This document shows positions 29,301 through 35,935 of a DNA stretch of 64,000 bases, one piece after another (the first letter of the stretch is position 1; every line of letters starts with the position of its first letter). The DNA is from JABDMH01 sp050298535 (lineage in GTDB: Bacteria; Bacteroidota; Bacteroidia; Chitinophagales; Saprospiraceae). The stretch is from contig JBNKUI010000087.1 in assembly GCA_050298535.1 (NCBI GenBank), positions 744,001-808,000 of the forward strand, read 5' to 3'. Under the pieces are notes generated by a model that saw only the letters and a list, made by a program, of their open reading frames with translations, had not been told where the DNA came from and did not search any database. Made by a program: the position numbers and the translations under genes.

Positions 29301-29941
29301 AGTTGATACCAGATGACCAGTTGGAAGACGCACTGGTGGTAGAGGCAAATTTTCTGCATAGTGCCTACCTTGAGAATCGCGGTAATGGTTCATTCTACCT
29401 GGAATCCTTGCCAGATATGGCACAGGTGGCACCTGTGTATTCAGGATTTGTTAGGACGCATACGCACTCAAATAGACCTGAAGTATTACTCGTGGGAAAT
29501 GATTATGGAATGGAGCTTGTCACGGGTCGATGTGATGCTTTCAATGGTTTAATTTTAGGATATGAAGCTCAAGGTTGGTTGGAGAATCTACCTTCGCAAT
29601 CAGGCTTTTATGTGCCAGGCGATGCTAAGGGCACTGCTATTGTGGAAACAACGCAGGGCCCAGTATATTTTGTGACTCAAAACCAATCAAATAGTCTGGC
29701 TTTTGGTGAAAAAAACTCTTCATCCCATATCGTGATCCAGCCTCGCCAGAGTGACGTATCAATTGAGTACAAGGTAGATGGAAGATCATATAGCAGGGAA
29801 TTGTATTTTGGAAATGGATTCTTGTCGCAGTCCAGTAGAAAAGTGCGATTGCCAGCAAATGCACACAGTATCGAGTTGATAGCCAGTAATGGTGATCGGC
29901 GTTCTGTTGACTCATCAGCAGAGGCAAGTCCGAACATTTAG
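26372..29941 (+). CDS. FG-GAP / ASPIC-UnbV (CRTAC1-like) lipoprotein, copy 2
   Basis: 1189 residues. Lipobox FFWGC at about residue 19. About 13 FG-GAP loops (DFNQDGMQD, DINQDGWTD, DINRDGWKD, DINNDGLLD, DLDGDGDLD, DANGDGLDD, DFDKDGDLD, DMDQDGDVD and others) arranged in two halves around an ASPIC/UnbV domain (IGAIVTLKVEGMIQTTE, YRGYLSSIESTLHFGLG, about 525-590). It is clearly paralogous to the gene at 17731: both have NILTYxxxYNGGGVAxxD at the N-terminus, an ATDWSWxPM/ATDWSWGAL segment, GxWMPIT/GEWAPIT and the LPxxAQVAPVY signature near the C-terminus. It adds a C-terminal beta domain of about 100 residues. Likely surface-exposed partner of the SusCD system. Confidence 0.88.
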   Translation: MRLLLPFFLSLPLIFFWGCNSDKDLFRLVPGSESGIDFANNIAESDSFNILTYEYIYNGGGVALADFNQDGMQDVFFTGNSEPNRLYLNEGNLKFKDITMVAQVGGDDFWCAGVATIDINQDGWTDLYIATNTKEDVAYRTNLLYINQGLNQDGIPTFSEEAAAYGLADTSNAMNAVFFDYDNDLDLDVFIIVNQMQDLRSPSAYRDKHKNVQLQRVDRLYENVWNDSLQHPQFINVSERAGITVPGYSLGVNIVDINRDGWKDIYISNDFISNDVFYINNGDKTFTNKANQYFKHTSYSAMGNDIADINNDGLLDLVALDMLPEDNYRRKTMMGPNNYTSYINNRRFGYDFQFVRNTLQLNLGNTPDQTSTIFSDVALMSGIAATDWSWAPMVADFDHNGFRDIIITNGFPRDITDRDFTDYQADVMRFVSEAAMLEKVPVVKLKNYAYSNQGDLKFIDVTDKWGIKEPSFSNGAAYGDLDGDGDLDYVVNNINHESFLFENLLVDQGHLDSSHYLRITLEGSPQNSRAIGAIVTLKVEGMIQTTECSPYRGYLSSIESTLHFGLGSYDRIDSVIVAWPNGQYSILTDVSADQTVTLRNADADDMTDRKGEMVDTHLEETSASLNLQYFHNEIDYVDFNVQPLLPHKLSQFGPGIATGDANGDGLDDLFIGGPYSRAGALLIQNTDGTFRRDSIETTEEEKYHETLGALFFDVDNDGDNDLYMVSGGYEFQLEDSFYLDRLYLNEGGSFQLSSNILPVFHQSGSAVRAADFDKDGDLDLIVSGRVYPHQFPRPVTTYLLENKLENGRLKFEVVNDQIAPDLEAIGNVSDILWTDFDQDGWIDLIIAGEWMPITFLKNVEGTFVNVTANSGVSEYVGWWNCIIPGDMDQDGDVDYIVGNFGENMVFDVTSENPVRIYAKDFDNNGGFDAITTAYFKDRDGTMKEFTLHGRADYAKQLNAIKDQFLLNSDFAMASLNELIPDDQLEDALVVEANFLHSAYLENRGNGSFYLESLPDMAQVAPVYSGFVRTHTHSNRPEVLLVGNDYGMELVTGRCDAFNGLILGYEAQGWLENLPSQSGFYVPGDAKGTAIVETTQGPVYFVTQNQSNSLAFGEKNSSSHIVIQPRQSDVSIEYKVDGRSYSRELYFGNGFLSQSSRKVRLPANAHSIELIASNGDRRSVDSSAEASPNI

Positions 29942-30186
29942 TAGTTTTCGGTACTTAGAGTGATCATATGTATGGTGGTTATAAAAGATACCATATGGAA
30001 TAGGAAAATTACTGGGCATCCTTTTTGCAGTATAGCATATCATAGTTTCCCTATCAACACGTAGACATACTTTTTCTGTATTTCACTATACTGAAATTTT
30101 TTAGAGCAAATAGGAAACCTGACGCTGCATTGCAGTGTTCAGGAACTATGGTGATTTGGGAGTTAATACACTCAGCACCAAGTTAG

Positions 30187-30222
30187 GAGGGTCGATATGG
30201 AGCGTCGGCCCTCACTTTTTTT
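30187..30222 (+). terminator. terminator-like hairpin in gene-free region
   Basis: GAGGGTCGA (30187-30195) pairs with TCGGCCCTC (30205-30213) over 9 positions with one wobble, 9-base loop, followed by ACTTTTTTT. It is 246 bases past the stop of the copy-2 propeller gene, so either that mRNA has a long 3' untranslated region or a small RNA ends here. Confidence 0.7.
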
Positions 30223-30769
30223 CAGGACCTACCAAGATTTTTCAAAGCTTAGTATATATAGAATGAAAAATCGGGCATCAAGCAAATCGATACCCTACTA
30301 TCGGAATTGAGTATTTTACGGACTATGTATTTGATAAAATATATATAGAGGACGTTCATTGGTTGATTTACTCACAGCTTTAGGATGAATATTCTTCAAA
30401 TTTCGGAGTAAGAATTTTTATACCCATCCTAATTGGCGGTGATGTGGATTAAGGCTTCTCAATTTTTTTATTTTTTTTTCATGCCGGGCTCAAGTATTTC
30501 ACATTGCTTCTCAGGATGTTATGTATGGGGGATAAAGGACAATATGACTTTTCGCATGAAAACTTAGAAAAATACGTCCTGTTTTGGCAGACTTTTTGAC
30601 TAAGTAGGGGTGTGAGTGATGATGGCGAAATGTAACACAGAATCCATCTAATCTTCCCAGAACTTCCTTATAAAGGATAGCTTCTGCCCCCGACCAGAAA
30701 ACGTTTATTTGAAATACTTGATGGTCCTAAAGGACTTCTGAAACCATTGAAGCACACCCAATGCAAACC

Positions 30770-30835
30770 AAAGAGTAACGGGTTTCATTTCATAGCACGA
30801 GGTTGTTATTCTTCGGAAGGCAACCTCTGTTTTTT
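30770..30835 (+). repeat. hairpin repeat unit 1 of 4
   Basis: Begins AAAGAGT then AACGGGTTTCATTTCATAGC, followed by an outer stem GAGGTTG (30799-30805) with CAACCTC (30821-30827), an inner TTC-TTCG-GAA hairpin (UUCG tetraloop), and a TGTTTTTT tail. It looks like a complete intrinsic terminator with a conserved 25-30 base leader. Confidence 0.8.
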
Positions 30836-30888
30836 GACTTTAACACTACTTATTTGAGTGGTTTTAAGATATAGCGGAATTTCTGCAT

Positions 30889-30954
30889 AAAGAGTAACGG
30901 GTTTCATTTCATAGCACGAGGTTGTTATTCTTCGGAGAGCAACCTCTGTTTTTT
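30889..30954 (+). repeat. hairpin repeat unit 2 of 4
   Basis: Nearly identical to unit 1 through the leader and stem. GAGGTTG is at 30918-30924 and CAACCTC at 30940-30946; the inner hairpin TTC-TTCG-GAG keeps pairing through a wobble. Tail TGTTTTTT. Its start is 119 bases after that of unit 1, and the spacer between them is unrelated to the other spacers. Confidence 0.8.
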
Positions 30955-30976
30955 CTCTTTCAGAAATTATCGTCAA

Positions 30977-31034
30977 GGAATAACGGGTTTCATTTCATAG
31001 CAGAGGTTGTTACTTACAAGTACAACCTCTTTTT
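30977..31034 (+). repeat. hairpin repeat unit 3 of 4
   Basis: Leader AACGGGTTTCATTTCATAGC is retained. Outer stem GAGGTTG (31003-31009) with CAACCTC (31023-31029). The inner sequence is completely different from units 1 and 2 but still pairs: TACT-TACA-AGTA. Tail TTTTTCTT. Confidence 0.8.
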
Positions 31035-31050
31035 CTTCCTATAGAAAAAA

Positions 31051-31115
31051 CAAGACAACGGATTTTATTTTTATAGCTTGAGGTTGATCGATATTGTATC
31101 GTGTCAACCTCTTTT
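31051..31115 (+). repeat. hairpin repeat unit 4 of 4
   Basis: Most diverged copy. The leader is AACGGATTTTATTTTTATAG. The outer stem is GAGGTTGA (31080-31087) with TCAACCTC (31104-31111), extended by one pair, and the inner stem is CGATA-TTG-TATCG. Tail TTTTCTTTA. Again the structure is kept while the inner sequence has changed. Confidence 0.75.
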
Positions 31116-31260
31116 CTTTACATTGTTTTATCCGGAAACAGACCTAATCTCTTTCTCCCACTACACCGTGTCTTCTCTCTGATATTTAGTAATCCTTGAT
31201 TATATTGGGTCGGAAAATCTTTTCCAGAACCTCCTATGATTTACATCAAAGTATTGTGTA

Positions 31261-32577
31261 TTGAGACATTTTACCGTAATAATCTTTCTGTTTTTTGCTG
31301 TAGCGTGCACCACTAAACTCAAAAGACTGGAAGAGACTAAACTTCCCACTGCGTTTGATAACGTGTTGATCGATAGTCAAAATATTATGGGCATGTTTAA
31401 TCCCAGCGAACCTTCTATATTCATCAGTCCTGCCAATGATGATATGATGGTGGCTGCAGCGATCCTCAATCGAACGTATGCTTCCAGTGATGGGGGTTAT
31501 ACCTGGTCTACCAAATTTGTCAAATCACCCTTTGGCGTCTTTGGTGATCCCGTGATTACGGCTGATAAAAGTGGACGGTTTTTCTTTGCCCATCTCTCAG
31601 ATCCGGATGGTACTGGTCGGCAGAGTGAAAGATGGCTTGATAGAATAGTGATACAACGATCTGATGATGGAGGACTGAGCTGGAGTGATGGATCATTTGC
31701 AGGACTCAATCATCCCGCAGATCAGGACAAGCATTGGCTGGTAGCTGATTCACGATCAGAAAACCTGTATCTCACGTGGACCGAATTTGATCTCTATGGT
31801 AGTACGGAGCCCGACGACAAAAGCAGAATATTATTCTCAAGATCATTAGATCATGGTTTATCCTGGAGTGAGCCGTTGAAATTGAGTGAGTTGGAAGGAA
31901 ATTGTCTTGATGATGACGAGACGACAGAAGGTGCAGTTCCGGCTATCGGACCTGAAGGAGAAATTTATGTTGCCTGGTCTTACGACGACAAGATATATTT
32001 TGACCGATCTCTGGATGGGGGCATTAGTTGGCGCGAGAATGATATCGAAGTAGCTGATCATCCTGGCGGATGGTCAGTAAACATTCCTGGACTGAGTCGG
32101 GCTAACACAATGCCCATAACTGCATGTGATATCAGTAGTTCCCCATTTAAAGGCAACATCTATATTAATTACTGTGATCAGACAAATGGTGTTGATGATA
32201 CGGATGTATGGCTAATAAAATCTCGTGATGGGGGAGATAGCTGGGATGAACCGGTACGAGTGAATGATGATGGTCCGGGAAGCCATCAGTTCTTCACCTG
32301 GATGTGTGTGGATCCATCATCAGGCGGTATTTTCATTGTATTTTATGATCGGCGCCATCACAGTGATTTGAATACAGATGTGTATTTAGCCTACTCATTT
32401 GACGGGGGTGATACCTTTACCAATGTGAAAATTAGCGATAAACCTTTCAGACCCAACCCGGCAGTTTTCATGGGAGACTATAATAATATCAGTGCTATAA
32501 ATGGTAAAGTGCGTCCAATTTGGACACGGATGGACGGCAATAAAACCAGTATCTGGACTGCAATCATTGATTTTTGA
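31261..32577 (+). CDS. BNR/Asp-box repeat lipoprotein (sialidase-like propeller)
   Basis: 438 residues starting at TTG 31261, the only start giving the signal peptide MRHFTVIIFLFFAVAC with its lipobox. Six Asp-box motifs are spread through the protein: SSDGGYTWS, SDDGGLSW, SLDHGLSW, SLDGGISW, SRDGGDSW and SFDGGDTF, the signature of six-bladed sialidase-type propellers. I do not see the arginine-triad/FRIP context of true sialidases with confidence, so activity is open. The stop overlaps the start of the following dehydratase gene (TTGA at 32574-32577), implying translational coupling. Confidence 0.85.
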   Translation: MRHFTVIIFLFFAVACTTKLKRLEETKLPTAFDNVLIDSQNIMGMFNPSEPSIFISPANDDMMVAAAILNRTYASSDGGYTWSTKFVKSPFGVFGDPVITADKSGRFFFAHLSDPDGTGRQSERWLDRIVIQRSDDGGLSWSDGSFAGLNHPADQDKHWLVADSRSENLYLTWTEFDLYGSTEPDDKSRILFSRSLDHGLSWSEPLKLSELEGNCLDDDETTEGAVPAIGPEGEIYVAWSYDDKIYFDRSLDGGISWRENDIEVADHPGGWSVNIPGLSRANTMPITACDISSSPFKGNIYINYCDQTNGVDDTDVWLIKSRDGGDSWDEPVRVNDDGPGSHQFFTWMCVDPSSGGIFIVFYDRRHHSDLNTDVYLAYSFDGGDTFTNVKISDKPFRPNPAVFMGDYNNISAINGKVRPIWTRMDGNKTSIWTAIIDF

Positions 32578-33536
32578 TTTCCTTTGATGACATACAATCG
32601 GCTAGAGACCGTATTCATGGATATCTGTATCAAACTCCTTTCGAGTTGGATCCGGTATTAAGTGAGGAGCTGGGTTGCTCGGTGTACTTAAAGTTAGAGT
32701 TACAGCAAGTGAGTGGGTCATTTAAGGCCAGAGGTGCATTTAACAAGATACTTTCTGTGCCGCTAGAGCAGAGACAAAATACATTTTATGTTGCTGCCTC
32801 TACAGGCAATCATGCAGCTGCTTTTTGCACTGCTCTCAGAATGTTGGATTTAGAGGGCAAAGTGTATCTTCCAAAACATGTTTCATCTTCCAAGCTGGCT
32901 TTTATCCGTTCACTGAAGGTGCCTTTTGAACTCCATGGTGACAACAGCCTCCAGACAGAGCTGTATGCTAGAAAGGTCTCCGAAAAACCTGGTAGTATAT
33001 TAGTACATCCATATAATGACCCTTTGATTATTGCGGGGCAAGGCACGGTGGGATTTGAAATGATGACACAACAACGTGAATTAGATATGGTGGTGTTGCC
33101 AGTGGGAGGGGGTGGTCTCATTTCAGGTGTGGGTTTAGCTTATAAGACAATGCAGCCTGAGGTACATATCGTGGGTTGTCAGCCAGCACAAAGTCCAGAA
33201 ATGGTTGTTTCGATACGAAAGGGTTGTATCATCAATGAAGAAATTTCTAAACCCACCTTGTCAGATGGCACTGCCGGTGGTCTGGAGCCAGATTCAATGA
33301 CTTTTACGATGTGCCAGGATTATGTGGATGACTGGTATCTTATCGATGAAGATGCAATAGCAAATGAAATAGTGGCCATGCTCAGAAATCAACAAATGCT
33401 TATTGAGGGTGCTGCAGCTCTCCCTTTAGCATATTGCAGGTTACATAGGCATCAACTCAAAGGAAAGAAAGTAGGTGTCGTAATTACTGGAAAACGCATT
33501 GCCTTTTCTAAGCTGCAAAGTATCGTTAATGATTGA
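32574..33536 (+). CDS. threonine/serine dehydratase-like PLP enzyme
   Basis: 320 residues, fold type II PLP enzyme without a C-terminal ACT regulatory domain, so of the catabolic threonine or serine dehydratase/racemase type. Seen: the PLP lysine in SGSFKARGAFNK (about residue 48), substrate loop STGNHAAAF, phosphate-binding glycine loop PVGGGGLISG (about 180) and late EGAAALPLA. It would deaminate threonine or serine to the 2-oxoacid. Start is TTG at 32574 overlapping the previous stop. Ends overlapping by 11 bases the convergent flavoprotein gene. Confidence 0.88.
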   Translation: MISFDDIQSARDRIHGYLYQTPFELDPVLSEELGCSVYLKLELQQVSGSFKARGAFNKILSVPLEQRQNTFYVAASTGNHAAAFCTALRMLDLEGKVYLPKHVSSSKLAFIRSLKVPFELHGDNSLQTELYARKVSEKPGSILVHPYNDPLIIAGQGTVGFEMMTQQRELDMVVLPVGGGGLISGVGLAYKTMQPEVHIVGCQPAQSPEMVVSIRKGCIINEEISKPTLSDGTAGGLEPDSMTFTMCQDYVDDWYLIDEDAIANEIVAMLRNQQMLIEGAAALPLAYCRLHRHQLKGKKVGVVITGKRIAFSKLQSIVND

Positions 33537-34872
33537 CTCCCAATAAGTCTTCCAGCCTTTCAGGGCGATGAGCACTAACCCATTCGGCGTAATTACCAGG
33601 ATAGTTCACTTTTTCATGAAAGTATTTCACTTTTTCCATAATCCCAGCATAGACCTTTGGTTCGATGGTACAATGTCTTATCTGTTCGGTAATGGCATGC
33701 ATGGCACCCTTGATGCGTGCTGAAATAGAGGGATCAGAAGAACCTTCAGCATGTTTTAGGTACCCCTCGATTACATTCTGCGATATTTCCCTTCCGTGGC
33801 TCATAGATTCCTTGATATTGCCTCTACCAGTCACGGCGTTACCTAGTGCAAAGACATGGGGATGCCCTTTTATCCGACAAAAGGTTTCATCTTCGATTTG
33901 ATACGTTTGACCTTTGACCGGGATGCCGGGAATCATATCAGGTATACTACCAATCGAGGATACAACCTGAGAAAATTGCACATTATATTCACTTCCCTCT
34001 ACAGGTACTACTCTTCCGTCCTGTATAGAAGTTCTTTTCATTTTCATACCCACTAGCCGATCACCTTCTGTGATAATATCTATGGGCATGTGGTTGGGCT
34101 CCACTTTAAACAAATACTTACTTCGATAATTGTTGAGTACCTTTTCTTGTACTGCCTGTGCTTTGGCAAGTTGCTCTGGAGTATCTGTGGGAAACGGCGC
34201 GAGAGGCATGTCTTTTATGCGACGTCGATAGTAAAGGGTACATCCTTCGATACCTAAGTCTTCCAGGGTCAGGTCCAGGTCTTGCAGTACCCGGGCTATA
34301 CTCCTGTCGAGTGCAAAAAGATCTACATCATGTCCTCGGTCTTTGAGTGCCTTCTCTACCAGCTCAAACATGATCACTTTGGCCACATCTAGTGAGGCTA
34401 GGCCTCCACCTACTATTGCCATGTTATCGGTGATAGTGAAGGTTGGACCTTCATAATTGGTTTCGTGTTTGTGATTAAACCAGTAGATGAGAGGATTTTG
34501 ATAGATTAATCCCTTGTCCACATATTGATCAGCACGGGGCAAAGGAAGGGGACGGTCTCTCCATGCACCAATTGCCAGCAAGACAGCACAAAATCCCATT
34601 TTCGTTAACTCTTCGAAAGAAATGTCCTCCCCCAGTTTGACTTTGGGTACAAAGGTCACCAACTCATGACTGAGTTTCTGGTCAATTCTCTTTTCTTCCT
34701 TATCACGTAGTTTAGCATGCCATTTAGGTAATCCATCCTCAATCTTCCCATAGGGTAGAATATTTTGATCAAAAACAATGGATGATACTCCTCTCTCTGC
34801 CAATTGGTGAGCTGCTTCAGATCCTGAAACGGCACCTCCAAAAATGGCAACAAGATGTCTTGGCATAGGCAT
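33526..34872 (-). CDS. ferredoxin-NADP reductase-like flavoprotein (adrenodoxin reductase type)
   Basis: 448 residues. An N-terminal FAD Rossmann site (VAIFGGAVSGSEAAHQLAERG) is followed by LPYGKIEDGLPKWHAK, the adrenodoxin reductase/FprA-like signature region, and a second nucleotide site MAIVGGGLASLDVAKVI (about 153-169). A late FALGNAVTGRGNIKESM closes the FAD domain. It is the last gene of the 2-oxoacid:ferredoxin oxidoreductase operon, 18 bases after the beta subunit, so it plausibly passes electrons between the ferredoxin made by that enzyme and NAD(P). The cofactor preference cannot be read from the sequence. Confidence 0.82.
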   Translation of the reverse strand: MPMPRHLVAIFGGAVSGSEAAHQLAERGVSSIVFDQNILPYGKIEDGLPKWHAKLRDKEEKRIDQKLSHELVTFVPKVKLGEDISFEELTKMGFCAVLLAIGAWRDRPLPLPRADQYVDKGLIYQNPLIYWFNHKHETNYEGPTFTITDNMAIVGGGLASLDVAKVIMFELVEKALKDRGHDVDLFALDRSIARVLQDLDLTLEDLGIEGCTLYYRRRIKDMPLAPFPTDTPEQLAKAQAVQEKVLNNYRSKYLFKVEPNHMPIDIITEGDRLVGMKMKRTSIQDGRVVPVEGSEYNVQFSQVVSSIGSIPDMIPGIPVKGQTYQIEDETFCRIKGHPHVFALGNAVTGRGNIKESMSHGREISQNVIEGYLKHAEGSSDPSISARIKGAMHAITEQIRHCTIEPKVYAGIMEKVKYFHEKVNYPGNYAEWVSAHRPERLEDLLGVNH

Positions 34873-34890
34873 GTCCTACATGTTTTAAGG

Positions 34891-35922
34891 TTATTTAATA
34901 GTCCACGTTACAGAGCCTGCAATCATTTTATCCAAATCTGCATCGCGTTGGCTCGCAATCTCTAATTGCTCGAAAAGTTGATCTTCATATGTAGGGCGTT
35001 CCTCTGCATACAATACGCCAAATGGTCTGGGAAGTGCTCCTTCCATCGCAGGATCATCGAAAAATCGTGTGAGCATCGATCCTTTATAAATGTCTGTTTC
35101 ATCATGTACCCAGAGATCATCCAACGTGTACTTGCCTTCTGACAGGTCCACGATCTCAGGTCGAAGGCCATTTATACGTATACCTTTGTTGTTTTCTGAG
35201 CCAAATACTAGAGGTTGACCATTTTCAAGGAAAAGACAGGTATCGGCTTTCGATGATTTCTCCGTGAATGCAAAGAATGCTCCATCGTTGAAGATGTTAC
35301 AATTCTGGTATATTTCAAGAAATGAAGTGCCCTTATGTTGATCGCTGCGGAGCAGCATTTCTTTTAAATGTTTAGGATCCCGGTCCATGGATCTTGCCAC
35401 GAATGAAGCACTGGATCCCATAGCAAATGCACTGGGATTTACTGGATAATCAATCGAACCCATCGGAGTTGACTTGGTCCGCTTGGATACCTCCGAAGTG
35501 GGTGAATACTGACCTTTTGTCAAACCATAAATCTGATTGTTGAATATAAGTATGTTGAGGTCAAAATTTCTCCGTAAGACGTGTAGCATATGATTTCCAC
35601 CAATGGAAAATCCATCACCATCACCTGTGATCACCCATACGCTCAAATCCGGATTAGCTAGTTTAAGCCCGGATGCGAAGGCTGGTGCTCTTCCGTGGAT
35701 CGAATGCATACCATAGCTATCCATATAGTAGGGAAACCTTGAGGAACAGCCAATACCACTTACCACGGCCACATTATCGCGATCCAGACCCAACTGGGCG
35801 AAAACGCTCTGTACCTGCTTGAGAATACTATAATCACCACATCCAGGACACCATCTTACATCCTGATCAGATGCATAGTCTTTGGCTTTTAATACCTGTC
35901 CGTTGGGAAGATTTGTGCTCAT
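34891..35922 (-). CDS. korB: 2-oxoacid:ferredoxin oxidoreductase, beta subunit
   Basis: 343 residues. The beta subunit carries thiamine diphosphate: VRWCPGCGDYSILKQV (cysteines for the cluster, about 24-39), GIGCSSRFPYYMDSYGMHSIHGRA given here by its GCSSR core, and the ThDP motif TGDGDGFSIGGNH (about 97-109). Length and sequence fit the 2-oxoglutarate:ferredoxin oxidoreductase branch, which makes or uses succinyl-CoA; pyruvate as substrate is not excluded. 13 bases after the alpha subunit gene. Confidence 0.92.
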   Translation of the reverse strand: MSTNLPNGQVLKAKDYASDQDVRWCPGCGDYSILKQVQSVFAQLGLDRDNVAVVSGIGCSSRFPYYMDSYGMHSIHGRAPAFASGLKLANPDLSVWVITGDGDGFSIGGNHMLHVLRRNFDLNILIFNNQIYGLTKGQYSPTSEVSKRTKSTPMGSIDYPVNPSAFAMGSSASFVARSMDRDPKHLKEMLLRSDQHKGTSFLEIYQNCNIFNDGAFFAFTEKSSKADTCLFLENGQPLVFGSENNKGIRINGLRPEIVDLSEGKYTLDDLWVHDETDIYKGSMLTRFFDDPAMEGALPRPFGVLYAEERPTYEDQLFEQLEIASQRDADLDKMIAGSVTWTIK

Positions 35923-35935
35923 TACTGATTGTGTT

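Larger units (their letters stand above)
29942..31260. other. 1.3-kb gene-free region with structured elements
   Basis: No convincing protein-coding frame is present on either strand. The stretch holds a terminator-like hairpin at 30187-30222, an AT-rich middle (30240-30500, with long T runs around 30465-30480), a possible long-range pairing AGGAC (30536-30540) with GTCCT (30576-30580), a GTCC-TAAA-GGAC palindrome at 30724-30735, and the four related hairpin units at 30770-31115. No tRNA-like cloverleaf was found. It separates the propeller/SusCD genes from the BNR lipoprotein operon. Confidence 0.8.

Noticed and set aside
30731..30983. Short frames ending KE-stop just before hairpin units 1-3
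   Set aside because: The frames are only 7-16 codons long with no shared sequence apart from the repeat itself; the common stop comes from the conserved leader nucleotides.
29942..31115. CRISPR array made by the four repeats
   Set aside because: The units differ in length, the spacers vary from about 17 to 53 bases, no cas genes are near, and the units end in T tracts, which fits terminator-type hairpins instead.
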